Source of the DNA: JACQHM01 sp964535215
GTDB lineage: Bacteria > Methylomirabilota > Methylomirabilia > Methylomirabilales > JACQHM01
DNA: 64,000 bases
Assembly (NCBI GenBank): GCA_964535215.1
Contig: CAZHST010000015.1
Coordinates: 1-64,000, forward strand
Direction: 5' to 3'
The notes beneath the pieces are model-generated. The model saw only the letters and a program-made list of their open reading frames with translations, did no database searches and was not told where the DNA came from. Positions 52,415-60,699 of the stretch are shown piece after piece; position 1 is the stretch's first letter, and each line of letters starts with the position of its first letter. The position numbers were made by a program, and so were the translations under genes.

Positions 52415-53422
52415 TTAGAGGAGCCCCAGGAGCCTTGCCGGATTCTTCCGGGCCATGAGGTCAATCTGATCGTCTTGGAGGCCCTCCTTCTTCAGACCGG
52501 CCATCAAGGTCCGATAGCCGTCCATAGGGGTTGGATTCTCGGTCTGCCCCAGGTCACTTGAGAGGATGAAGTGCTCTGCCCCGATAGCCTTGATGGCCCT
52601 GGCATAGTCGGCGATGGAGGTCTGCTTCCAGCGGCGCATCCATTCGAGATGGGCCGTCGGACCCATTAGGTGGGTCAGGTAGATCACCTCCAGATATGCT
52701 CCCAGCTCGGCCGCTTCCTTCAGTTGCTCCAGGGACATATCCACGACGGCGGCCATGGCGTGGGTGACGACGATCTTCTGGACGCCTAGCTCCCTGGCCC
52801 GCTCGATCAAAAGCAACGCCTCTTCGGCTGAAGCATGTCCCGTCTCCAGGACGAGGTCGTTCTGGGCACAGATCTTCATGACCTCCTCGACCTGGGGGAG
52901 GACCCGGTTCCCCTCCACCACCTTGATCCCTTCGGGGGCCTCCTTGAAGAACTTCACGTGGTGGTCGGCCTCGAAGGTGGGGAGCCAGACCACCTTCCCG
53001 TACCGCCCCAGCATCCGCATCATCCATTCCACAGCGGCTGGATTCACTCCCCCTACCGCCCGGTTCAGGGTGATGCCCCCGTAGACCTGGATCCCCGGCA
53101 CCGCCTTCCGGGCCAGATAGGCCCGGGCCGCCGTCTCGGCGACGTGGTTCTTCAGGACAATAGCCCCCATCCCCGCTTCGGCAGCCTTCCTGGCCACGTC
53201 AAAATCATCCAGGCTCCGTCCGAAGACATCCGGGGCACTATGGACATGGAAATCGATCACCCCTTTCAGGGGATCAATTAAAGGAGGCGGAGGGGGGAAG
53301 ACCTGGGCCCGGGCCCCATCGGCCAGGGTGAGGCCAACCACTCCGGCGGCCGTCTTCGCCGCCCTCCCCAGGAACTGCCGCCGGCTCATCCCTTCTGCCT
53401 TCTTCTTTCCCTGATCGTTCAT
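52415..53422 (-). CDS. Tat-exported amidohydrolase-like protein (DUF6282-type)
   Basis: 335 residues. A twin-arginine signal (SRRQFLGRAAKTAAGVVGLT) is followed by a TIM-barrel metal-hydrolase fold: DFHVHSAPDVFGRSLDDF (HxH), IVLKNHVAETAARA, TFEADHHVKFF, LVLETGHASAEEALLL, IVVTHAMAAVVDM and FILSSDLGQTENP. This resembles DUF6282 proteins; the substrate is unknown. Export in folded form through Tat suggests a pre-loaded metal site, consistent with the tatA gene 1.1 kb away. The ATG follows AGGAGG. Confidence 0.82.
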   Translation of the reverse strand: MNDQGKKKAEGMSRRQFLGRAAKTAAGVVGLTLADGARAQVFPPPPPLIDPLKGVIDFHVHSAPDVFGRSLDDFDVARKAAEAGMGAIVLKNHVAETAARAYLARKAVPGIQVYGGITLNRAVGGVNPAAVEWMMRMLGRYGKVVWLPTFEADHHVKFFKEAPEGIKVVEGNRVLPQVEEVMKICAQNDLVLETGHASAEEALLLIERARELGVQKIVVTHAMAAVVDMSLEQLKEAAELGAYLEVIYLTHLMGPTAHLEWMRRWKQTSIADYARAIKAIGAEHFILSSDLGQTENPTPMDGYRTLMAGLKKEGLQDDQIDLMARKNPARLLGLL

Positions 53423-53508
53423 GTCGTCCTCCTTTGGTCAGGCCTGTGTGAAAGATCCCATACCAAGGTTTGGAGCCTCCGTCAAGCGGAAAGTGGTGGC
53501 GTTCTTTC

Positions 53509-53538
53509 TTGACTTCCTCTTCTACCCCCTGTTATTGT
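53509..53538 (+). promoter_or_regulatory. Candidate promoter for the P1 peptidase
   Basis: TTGACT (53509-53514, five of six), an 18-bp spacer, then TATTGT (53533-53538, four of six), 43 bp before the ATG at 53581. Confidence 0.45.
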
Positions 53539-53580
53539 TCAGCGGTGAGCATCCCGGTGAGCACCGGTAAGGGGGAGATC

Positions 53581-54549
53581 ATGGAGGGGGCGATCACCGA
53601 TGTGGAGGGGATCCGGGTCGGCCAGGTGAGCGATCTCGAAGGACTCACCGGCTGTACAGCCATCCTCTGCGGGCAAGGGGCCGTCGGGGGGGTGGATGTC
53701 CGGGGCTCCGCTTCGGGGACCCGGGAGCTGGATGCCCTTCGGCCCCTCCACCTGGTTGAGGAGGTCCACGGACTCCTGCTGGCCGGGGGGTCGGCCTTCG
53801 GTCTGGAGGCCGCAGCCGGCGTCATGGAGTATCTGGAGGAGCAGGGGATTGGCTTTGATGTCGGCGTGACCAAGGTCCCCATCGTTCCTGCCGCTATCCT
53901 GTTTGATCTAACCATAGGGGATCCCAGGCGACGGCCCGATCGGGCCATGGGCTATCAAGCCGCCTTGAGGGCCTCCTCGGGACCGGTCGAGGAAGGGAGT
54001 GTCGGGGCCGGGACCGGGGCGACGGTGGGCAAGCTCTTCGGGATGCGGTACGCTATGAAAGGGGGGATCGGGACAGCGAGCGTGAGGCTCACCGGGGGGC
54101 TCATCGTGGGGGCCCTGGTGGTAGTCAATGCCTTCGGAGATGTTCTCGACCCCTCGACAGGGCAGATCCTGGCGGGGGCGAGGGATCCCAAGGACGGGAG
54201 GAGGCTTCCTGGGACCGTTTCCCTGATCAAGGCCGGGGTGAGGCGGAACAGGTTTGGCGGCGAAAGCACCACCCTGGCCGTCGTGGCCACCAATGCCATC
54301 TTGACCAAGGTGGAGGCGACGAAGGTCGCCCAGATGGGCCACGATGGGCTTGCCAGGACCATTGCCCCCGTCCATACGACCCTGGACGGGGATGTGGTGT
54401 TCTCGCTCGCCACCGGGAGGGTCCCCGGTGAGGTCAACGCTGTTGGCTCGGCCGCTGCCGAGGTCGTGGCCGAAGCCGTAGTCAGGGCAATAAAAAAGGC
54501 GAAGAGCCTGGGCGGCATCCCCGCCTATAGCGATCTCTTCGGGGGGTAA
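53581..54549 (+). CDS. P1-family (S58, DmpA-like) peptidase
   Basis: 322 residues of the S58/P1 family of N-terminal-nucleophile aminopeptidases: ITDVEGIRVGQVSDLEGLTG at the start, LLAGGSAFGLEAAAGVMEYL, VGAGTGATVGKLFGMRYAMK, and the autoprocessing region NRFGGESTTLAVVATNAI, where cleavage before the ST residues would free the nucleophile. The natural substrate is unknown; relatives include D-aminopeptidases and beta-peptidases. ATG 53581 follows AAGGGGGAG. Convergent with tatA. Confidence 0.87.
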   Translation: MEGAITDVEGIRVGQVSDLEGLTGCTAILCGQGAVGGVDVRGSASGTRELDALRPLHLVEEVHGLLLAGGSAFGLEAAAGVMEYLEEQGIGFDVGVTKVPIVPAAILFDLTIGDPRRRPDRAMGYQAALRASSGPVEEGSVGAGTGATVGKLFGMRYAMKGGIGTASVRLTGGLIVGALVVVNAFGDVLDPSTGQILAGARDPKDGRRLPGTVSLIKAGVRRNRFGGESTTLAVVATNAILTKVEATKVAQMGHDGLARTIAPVHTTLDGDVVFSLATGRVPGEVNAVGSAAAEVVAEAVVRAIKKAKSLGGIPAYSDLFGG

Positions 54550-54556
54550 GGAGCGA

Positions 54557-54790
54557 TCAGGCCTTTTTCTCCTCCCGCTTTCTCTCCTGCTCGCTCGCCT
54601 CATTCGTAGGGGTCACATCAATGGCGTCCTTGCCGGACACGGACTCTTTAAAGCCCTTGATCGCCTTCCCCAAGCTGCTCCCCAGCTCGGGGAGCCGGCT
54701 CGCCCCAAAGATGAGGAGGAAGATGATCAGGATGATCAACAGCTCCTGGACGCCTAACCCAAAAATGTACGCGACTTGAACCTCTTCCAT
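54557..54790 (-). CDS. tatA: Twin-arginine translocase TatA/E subunit
   Basis: 77 residues: a short N-terminal membrane helix (LGVQELLIILIIFLLIFGAS), the hinge RLPELGSSLGKAIKGFKESV and a charged tail ending EQERKREEKKA. The FG-x2-RLPELG motif is diagnostic. TatA oligomers form the path for folded proteins. No tatB or tatC is adjacent. The gene at 52415 carries a predicted Tat signal. Confidence 0.93.
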   Translation of the reverse strand: MEEVQVAYIFGLGVQELLIILIIFLLIFGASRLPELGSSLGKAIKGFKESVSGKDAIDVTPTNEASEQERKREEKKA

Positions 54791-54890
54791 GGTTCCATCC
54801 TTTCCTCAACAGAGACCTCTTTCAGGCCTCCCCGTCCCCTGCCGATAGCATCTCGCATCCTGGAGGCCCTGTCAACCAAAAAAATCAGGT

Positions 54891-56798
54891 CTAATAAGGG
54901 ACCCGTTCGTCCCCCTGGCGGCGGGTGAGCTTCACGGCGTCAAAGTGCTCCAGGTAGGGGATGGCGTGCTTCCGGGTAATCCCCAGGAGGTCCTTAAAGG
55001 TGGCTACCGAAATGGCAGGATGGGTTTTGAAGTAGTCCAGGAGAAGGGCTTTGGCCTTCTCGTAGGCCTCCCGGTGCATGGAGATCTCAGGGGTGATCTT
55101 TACCAGGATGCCGTCGTCCACCAAACGCTGGAAGAGGGCAAGGACCTGCTTTCGATCCCCTCCGACCTGCCGGAGGGCCTCTGCCTGATCGGGCGGCTGG
55201 AAACCTGCCTGCCGGTAGATGCCCTCGAGCCTCGCTTTGACCCTCTCTTCTTCAGGGGTAAGCTGGATCTTATGTTCGGCGAGCCGGACCTTATCCTTCT
55301 CGACAGCCACCTTCCCAGCCAAGGTGAGATCGGTCAAGAGTCTCGAAAACAGTTGGGGGCTCACCCTGGGGGGAAGCTTGCTCCGAAGCTCCTCTTTCGG
55401 GAAGCCATCCTTCAGAGGTTCCTTGTCGTGGAACTCCCGGAGCCGCTCCAGGATCCCCTTCGTCAAACCCTCATAGAGGGTTCGATGCAGATACCCCTCC
55501 TCCCCCTTCTCCCCCAAGGCAATCACCTGCCCCTCCCTGAGCGATGCCTCTAGCGCCTGGTTCAAAAGGGCCGGCTCCAGGCCGGTCATGGAAGGGAGGT
55601 CTTCCAGGTGAAGCGGAACAGGGCCGGCCCCCAGGAGGACCTGTTCGAGCTGGGCTCGGGGGCTGCCCTGCCCCAGGATCTTCAGGCGCTCGAGGATCTG
55701 GGTCTTTGGCCGGCGGCCGGCGGGAGGGTTCGCGTCAAGGATCATTCCTCCACCGATGGTGGTGACAGGGGAGTAGCTCCGGAGGACGTAGCGATCCTTA
55801 GGGAGGGCCGCCACAGGAGACTCCAACCGGAGGTGCACGTAGGCCTCCTCGCCGGGGAGAAGCTCCTCCCGGTCGAGGAGGATGACCCGGGCGAGGAGCT
55901 CGCTTGTCCCCAGGTGGAAGTGGACCCGGGCCCGGTTCTTCAGGGGGCGGGGGGCTTCTTTCAGGAGGGAAAGGGTGGCATCGAGGCTGAAGGTGGGCTG
56001 TAACCGCCCGGGGGAGGAGAGGAGGTCCCCCCGCTCGATCTGGTCAACGTCAATCCCGGGAAGGTTCACGGCGGTCCGCTGGCCGGCAAAGGCTTCCTCA
56101 ACCGCCCGTCCGTGGACCTGGAGCTTTCTGACCCGGGAGGTGAGCCCTTTCGGGAGGACAACCACCTCGTCCCCGACCTTGATGTGCCCCGACCACAGGG
56201 TCCCCGTCACGACGGTCCCGAAGCCCCTGATGGTGAAGACCCGGTCAATGGGGAGCCGGAAGATCCCATCCGTTGGTTTGGGGGGAACCTCCTTCGCCAA
56301 GGCGGCTAGGGTGTTGATCAGCTCACCCAAACCGGCTCCCGTCGTTGAGGAGACGGGGACGACCGGCGCTCCCTCCAGAAAGGTCCCTTTGAGGAAGGTT
56401 TGAAGATCCGAGGTGACCAGCTCCAGCCACTCCCCATCCACGAGATCCACCTTGGTGAGGGCGACCAGGCCTCGCTTGATCTTCAGAAGCTCGCAGATGG
56501 CCAGGTGCTCCCTCGTCTGGGGCATCACTCCCTCGTCAGCTGCGACGACCAGGATGACCAGATCAATCCCGCCGACCCCGGCCAGCATCGTCTTGACGAA
56601 CCGCTCGTGGCCAGGGACGTCCACGATCCCCAGCGTGGTCCCGTCGGGGAGGGTCAGGTGGGCGAACCCCAGTTCAATGGAAATCCCCCGCTCCTTCTCC
56701 TCCTTGAGGCGGTCGGTGTCGATCCCCGTCAGGGCCTTGACAAGAGAGGTCTTCCCGTGATCAATGTGTCCGGCCGTACCAACGATGATGTGCTTCAT
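54891..56798 (-). CDS. selB: Selenocysteine-specific elongation factor
   Basis: 635 residues. The GTPase domain has GTAGHIDHGKTSLVKALTG (G1), DVPGHERFVKTM (G3) and ALTKVDLVDG (G4), followed by EF-Tu-like domains 2-3 (about 175-345) and a C-terminal half of winged-helix repeats that bind the SECIS hairpin. SelB brings Sec-tRNA to recoded UGA codons, so the organism is expected to make selenoproteins. selA, selD and tRNA-Sec are not in this window, nor is any evident selenoprotein gene. Confidence 0.96.
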   Translation of the reverse strand: MKHIIVGTAGHIDHGKTSLVKALTGIDTDRLKEEKERGISIELGFAHLTLPDGTTLGIVDVPGHERFVKTMLAGVGGIDLVILVVAADEGVMPQTREHLAICELLKIKRGLVALTKVDLVDGEWLELVTSDLQTFLKGTFLEGAPVVPVSSTTGAGLGELINTLAALAKEVPPKPTDGIFRLPIDRVFTIRGFGTVVTGTLWSGHIKVGDEVVVLPKGLTSRVRKLQVHGRAVEEAFAGQRTAVNLPGIDVDQIERGDLLSSPGRLQPTFSLDATLSLLKEAPRPLKNRARVHFHLGTSELLARVILLDREELLPGEEAYVHLRLESPVAALPKDRYVLRSYSPVTTIGGGMILDANPPAGRRPKTQILERLKILGQGSPRAQLEQVLLGAGPVPLHLEDLPSMTGLEPALLNQALEASLREGQVIALGEKGEEGYLHRTLYEGLTKGILERLREFHDKEPLKDGFPKEELRSKLPPRVSPQLFSRLLTDLTLAGKVAVEKDKVRLAEHKIQLTPEEERVKARLEGIYRQAGFQPPDQAEALRQVGGDRKQVLALFQRLVDDGILVKITPEISMHREAYEKAKALLLDYFKTHPAISVATFKDLLGITRKHAIPYLEHFDAVKLTRRQGDERVPY

Positions 56799-56831
56799 GG
56801 GTGCCCCGCTGATAGCTGACGGCTAGCCCTC

Positions 56832-56837
56832 ATTATA
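56832..56837 (-). promoter_or_regulatory. Perfect -10 box for selB
   Basis: On the minus strand TATAAT occupies 56837-56832, which gives a start near 56825 and a leader of about 27 nt before selB. No strong -35 is found 17 bp upstream (TTCCCC). The intergenic motif GCTGATAGCTGACGGCTAGCC lies in this leader. Confidence 0.45.
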
Positions 56838-56930
56838 CAGGAGGGGGTAATCCGGGGGAAGAGGGATTTGAGAACGGCTTCCTTGCCGATTCTCTCGCAT
56901 GGCTCGGATCTTGCCTCCTTGGAGGGACGG

Positions 56931-58754
56931 CTACCGCTCCAGGTGGTAAGGAACCCGCACCACGATGGTCCGACGCTTGAAGAGAAAGGCCGCCTCGATC
57001 CAGAGGGCCGTCTGGCTGTGGAGGACATGCTGCCACCACCTGACGGGGATGAACTCGGGGATGACCAGGGTGACGAAGGTATCCTTGTCCTCCTGGTGGA
57101 GATGGTCAATGTACCCCAGGATCGGTTCGATGAGAGACCGGTAAGGGGAGTCGAGGACGGTGAGGGGGATGCCCTCCCCCCAGAAGACCCACTTCAGGCG
57201 GATCTGCTCGGCCTTCTCCGGGTCCACCGCCACATGGATGGCCTCCACATGGGGGGAGAGGAGCCTGGCGTATTTCAACGCCGGGAGGACCCCTTTATGG
57301 ACATCGGCAATGAGGACCACCACCCGATGGGTAATGATCTTGGGGAAGTCAAAGGGCTTCAGACGGAGCTGCTCGGCGAGGGAGGCATAGTGATCGTAGA
57401 TGGGACGGAAGAGGCCAAAGACCAGAAGGGGGATAAACAGGAGGACAAGCCAGGCCCCATGGGCGAATTTGGTGGCGGCGATGACGAGGGTGACAAGCCC
57501 GGTCGTGACCGCCCCGACCCCGTTGATCAGCATCCCCCGCCCCCATCCTTTCCCCTTCTTGACCAGCCAGTGCCTGACCATCCCGGCCTGGGAGAGGGTG
57601 AAGGAGGTGAAGACCCCGACGGCGTAGAGGGGGATGATGGCATGGGTGCTCCCGCCAAAGAGGACCAGGAGGAAAGAGGAGAAGATCCCCAGCAGGAGGA
57701 TCCCGTTGGAGAAGACAAGCCGGTCGCCCCGGTTGGCAAGCTGGCGTGGAAGGAAGCCGTCCCGGGCCAGGAGGGAGGCCAGGCGGGGGAAGTCGGCGAA
57801 GCTGGTGTTGGCGGCCAAGAGGAGGATCAGGGCCGTTGCCCCCTGGACCAGGTAGTAAAGGGGGCTCGTCCCAAAGACGACCCTGGCCAGTTGGGAGACG
57901 ACCGTTTCTCCCTCTTTGGGGAGGATACCGTACCAGGACGAGAGGCCGGTGATCCCCAGGAACAGGGTGAGGAGGATCGCCGACATCCAGCTCATGGTGG
58001 TGGCGGCGTTGGAGGATTCGGGCGGCTTGAACGCCGGGACGCCGTTGGAGATGGCCTCGATCCCGGTCAGGGCTGTACAGCCAGAGGCGAAGGCCCGGAG
58101 GAGGAGGAAGAGGCTTAACGGTCTGGCGGCTGTGACAGGTGGAACTTGGCCAGGGGTCACGGCCTCGGCCCCGAGAAGGAGCTTGATGAAACCGGTTACG
58201 ATCAGGGTGAGGAGGCTTACGATGAAGACATAGGTGGGGATCGCAAAGATCCGACCAGATTCTCGAACCCCCCGGAGGTTTGCGACGGTCAGCAAGGCAA
58301 CCCCCAGGGTGCAGAGGAGGACGCGGGAGGGGTACAAGGCGGGGAGGGCGGAGGTGATGGCCGCCACCCCGGCGGCGATGCTCACCGAGACGGTCAGGAC
58401 GTAGTCAATCAGGAGGGCTGCGCCGGCGATGAGCCCCGGGTAAGGGCCCAGGTTTTCCTTGGTTACGATGTAGGCTCCCCCGCCCGTTGGATAGGCGTGG
58501 ATTGTCTGGCGATAGGAGATCGTCACGATCACCAGGAGGAGGCCGATCAGGAAGGCAATGGGGGAGGCCCACGGCAGCCCTGCCGCTCCGGCCAGGATCA
58601 GGACAAGGAGGATCTCCTCGGTCGCATATGCGACGGAGGAGAGGGCGTCGGAGGAGAAGACGGCCAGGGCCACGGCCTTCCCGAGCCGCTCATGAGGGGC
58701 CAGGGCTGTGGCCTTGGGCCTCCCGATCAGGATTCGTTTCAGCGACGTGGGCAT
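56931..58754 (-). CDS. kimA: KimA/YdaO-like APC-superfamily potassium transporter
   Basis: 607 residues: 12 predicted membrane helices, then a soluble C-terminal domain of about 140 residues with RVVVLIADVHKGVLPALKYA. It closely recalls Bacillus KimA throughout: SSDALSSVAYATEEILLVLI, YRQTIHAYPTGGGAYIVTKE, NLGPYPGLIAGAALLIDYVL, TALTGIEAISNGVPAF, LYAVGVFTSFTLSQAGMVRH and VPYHLER at the end. KimA imports K+ with H+. Potassium uptake is the first response to hyperosmotic shock, which fits the osmolyte genes. The substrate is inferred from the family. Confidence 0.85.
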   Translation of the reverse strand: MPTSLKRILIGRPKATALAPHERLGKAVALAVFSSDALSSVAYATEEILLVLILAGAAGLPWASPIAFLIGLLLVIVTISYRQTIHAYPTGGGAYIVTKENLGPYPGLIAGAALLIDYVLTVSVSIAAGVAAITSALPALYPSRVLLCTLGVALLTVANLRGVRESGRIFAIPTYVFIVSLLTLIVTGFIKLLLGAEAVTPGQVPPVTAARPLSLFLLLRAFASGCTALTGIEAISNGVPAFKPPESSNAATTMSWMSAILLTLFLGITGLSSWYGILPKEGETVVSQLARVVFGTSPLYYLVQGATALILLLAANTSFADFPRLASLLARDGFLPRQLANRGDRLVFSNGILLLGIFSSFLLVLFGGSTHAIIPLYAVGVFTSFTLSQAGMVRHWLVKKGKGWGRGMLINGVGAVTTGLVTLVIAATKFAHGAWLVLLFIPLLVFGLFRPIYDHYASLAEQLRLKPFDFPKIITHRVVVLIADVHKGVLPALKYARLLSPHVEAIHVAVDPEKAEQIRLKWVFWGEGIPLTVLDSPYRSLIEPILGYIDHLHQEDKDTFVTLVIPEFIPVRWWQHVLHSQTALWIEAAFLFKRRTIVVRVPYHLER

Positions 58755-58820
58755 CAGGCTTTGTTCCGGCCGGGGCTCATCTCATCGGCCGGGTTGAAAA
58801 AACGGGCCCAGGCTCGAAAG

Positions 58821-58849
58821 AGAATCTCAAAGTTTGACGGTTCTGTCAA
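58821..58849 (-). promoter_or_regulatory. Candidate promoter and inverted repeat upstream of kimA
   Basis: On the minus strand TTGACA (58849-58844), a 17-bp spacer, and GATTCT (58826-58821, three of six). The -35 lies within the inverted repeat TTGAC-N6-GTCAA (58834-58849), so a repressor there would mask it. No ydaO-type c-di-AMP riboswitch is seen in the leader. Confidence 0.4.
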
Positions 58850-58961
58850 GAGGTTGGGGGGCCGCTTCGTGGTCAGAATTTTCTTGGCAGGGATCCGCCC
58901 TCGGAAAGGGCTTGAGGGGATGAGAGGTTCCAGGTAAGCTGTAAACAGAAGGAGGGAGAGA

Positions 58962-60143
58962 ATGACGCCGCTCGAAGGGATCAGGGTTGTTGATCTTTCA
59001 AGGATCCTGGCAGGGCCGTATTGCTCCATGTTGCTGGCCGATATGGGGGCGGAGGTGATCAAGATCGAGCCGCTTCCCACCGGGGACGAGGCCAGGAATG
59101 TGGGGCCGTTCCTGGACGGCATGAGTGCATACTTCATCAGCCTGAATCGGGGAAAAAAGAGCGTTGCCCTCAATCTGAAGGACCCCCGGGGACGGGCTGT
59201 CCTTCTCGATCTGGTCAGAAAAGCCGATATCCTCCTGGAGAACTTCCGGCCGGGGACGATGAAGCGGCTCGGCCTCGATTTCCAGACCTTACGGGAGGTG
59301 AACCCCCGGTTGATTTACGCCTCCTGCTCGGGCTTTGGCCAGACCGGTCCCTACGCCCACCGGGGGGCCTATGACATGATCATCCAGGGGATGGGAGGGA
59401 TTATCAGCATTACGGGGGAGCCAGGGCGGCCGCCGGTTCGGGTAGGGACTTCCATCGCCGATTTAGGCGGCGGTCTCTTTACCACCATCGGCATCCTGGC
59501 CGCGCTTCAAGCCCGGGAGCGGACGGGGCAGGGGCAGCATGTGGACGTCAGCATGCTGGACGCCTTGGTCGCCCTCCTGGAGAACGCCATCATCCGTTAT
59601 ACCGTGACCGGCGAGGTCCCCGGACCTTTAGGTGCCCGGCATCCCTCCATCACGCCCTTCGAGGTCTTCCCGGCCAGGGACGGGTACGTGGTCATGGCCG
59701 TGGGGACCAAGCTGTGGGAACCGTTCTGCCAGGCCCTCGGCCGGCCGGAACTCTTGCAGGATCCCCGGTTCACCACCAATGCCTTACGGACCGAGCATCA
59801 GGCCGAGCTCTTCCCGCTGATCGCGGAGGCGACCCGGACGAAGACGGTGGCGGACTGGATCCGGATCATGGAGGATGCCGGGGTTCCCTGCGGCCCCATC
59901 AATACGGTGGATAAGGTCGTCGAGGACCCTCAGATCAAGGCCAGGGGGATGATCGTCGAGATTGACCAGGGGGAGATCGGGAAAGTCCGGATAGCCGGCT
60001 TTCCCATCAAGTTCTCGATGACCCCTGGGGGTGTCCAGGGGAGGGCCCCTCGGTTAGGCGAACACACCGAGGAGGTGCTCACCGGGCTCCTTGGCTATTC
60101 AAAGGGGAGGCTCGCGGAGCTTCAGCGGGATGGTGTTGTCTGA
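58962..60143 (+). CDS. CaiB/BaiF family (class III) CoA transferase
   Basis: 393 residues: GIRVVDLSRILAGPYCSMLL at the start, ADMGAEVIKIEPLPTGDEAR, YFISLNRGKKSVALNLKDPR, and catalytic Asp138 in HRGAYDMIIQGMGG, the residue that forms the aspartyl-CoA intermediate. Such enzymes move CoA between organic acids; the substrate (e.g. carnitine, formyl-CoA/oxalate or aromatic acids) cannot be told. AAGGAGGGAGAG precedes the ATG. Its end overlaps convergent bcp by 22 bp. Confidence 0.93.
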   Translation: MTPLEGIRVVDLSRILAGPYCSMLLADMGAEVIKIEPLPTGDEARNVGPFLDGMSAYFISLNRGKKSVALNLKDPRGRAVLLDLVRKADILLENFRPGTMKRLGLDFQTLREVNPRLIYASCSGFGQTGPYAHRGAYDMIIQGMGGIISITGEPGRPPVRVGTSIADLGGGLFTTIGILAALQARERTGQGQHVDVSMLDALVALLENAIIRYTVTGEVPGPLGARHPSITPFEVFPARDGYVVMAVGTKLWEPFCQALGRPELLQDPRFTTNALRTEHQAELFPLIAEATRTKTVADWIRIMEDAGVPCGPINTVDKVVEDPQIKARGMIVEIDQGEIGKVRIAGFPIKFSMTPGGVQGRAPRLGEHTEEVLTGLLGYSKGRLAELQRDGVV

Positions 60144-60625
60144 GAGGCCCCGGTCGCTTGGGACGCCAAGGCTTTCAGCGCGGCGATAACTTCCTCCGTG
60201 TGCCCCTGCACCTTGACCTTGGGGAACACCTTCCGCACCTTACCTGTGCTGTCAATGATGAAGGTCGTGCGGACGATACCCTTAGTCGTCTTCCCGTAGA
60301 GGGTTTTCTCCTGCCACACCCCGTACTTCTCGGCGATGGCATGGTCCGGGTCGGAGAGGAGGGGAAACGGGAGCTGATACTTGGCGATAAACCTCTGGTG
60401 AGAGGAGGGACTATCGGGGCTGATGCCGAGGACGACGGCGTTCAGCTTCTCAAACTCCTGATAGGCATCGCGAAACCCGCAGGCCTCGGCCGTGCAACCT
60501 GGGGTCATATCCTTGGGGTAGAAGTACAGGACGACGTAGCGTCCCTTAAAGTCGGAGAGTCTCACCCGGCGACCTGCGGCGTCAACCGCCGTGAACGCCG
60601 GGGCCTGCTTACCAACCTCCACCAT
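60122..60625 (-). CDS. bcp: Thioredoxin-dependent peroxiredoxin (Bcp/PrxQ)
   Basis: 167 residues. VLYFYPKDMTPGCTAEACGF carries the peroxidatic Cys in PGCT and a second Cys five residues later, the PrxQ arrangement that forms an intramolecular disulfide. QLPFPLLSDPDHAIAEKYGV and GIVRTTFIIDSTGKV are family-typical. It reduces hydroperoxides with thioredoxin and, with NiSOD, makes up the oxidative-stress genes in this window. Confidence 0.95.
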   Translation of the reverse strand: MVEVGKQAPAFTAVDAAGRRVRLSDFKGRYVVLYFYPKDMTPGCTAEACGFRDAYQEFEKLNAVVLGISPDSPSSHQRFIAKYQLPFPLLSDPDHAIAEKYGVWQEKTLYGKTTKGIVRTTFIIDSTGKVRKVFPKVKVQGHTEEVIAALKALASQATGASQTTPSR

Positions 60626-60699
60626 ATCACGCCTCCCTCTGGCAGAAGTCCCCTGAGTCTCTGAATGGTCGTTTCCTCACCCTGAACCCTTGAGGGGCA

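Noticed and set aside
56868..58118. 416-codon open frame on the plus strand opposite kimA
   Set aside because: Composition is a mirror of the membrane-protein codons (Gly/Asp/Glu/Pro-rich, low complexity). The minus strand has full-length similarity to KimA.
58755..58961. ydaO-type c-di-AMP riboswitch upstream of kimA
   Set aside because: I looked for the conserved core of this RNA in the minus-strand leader and did not find it; the leader is only about 60-200 nt.
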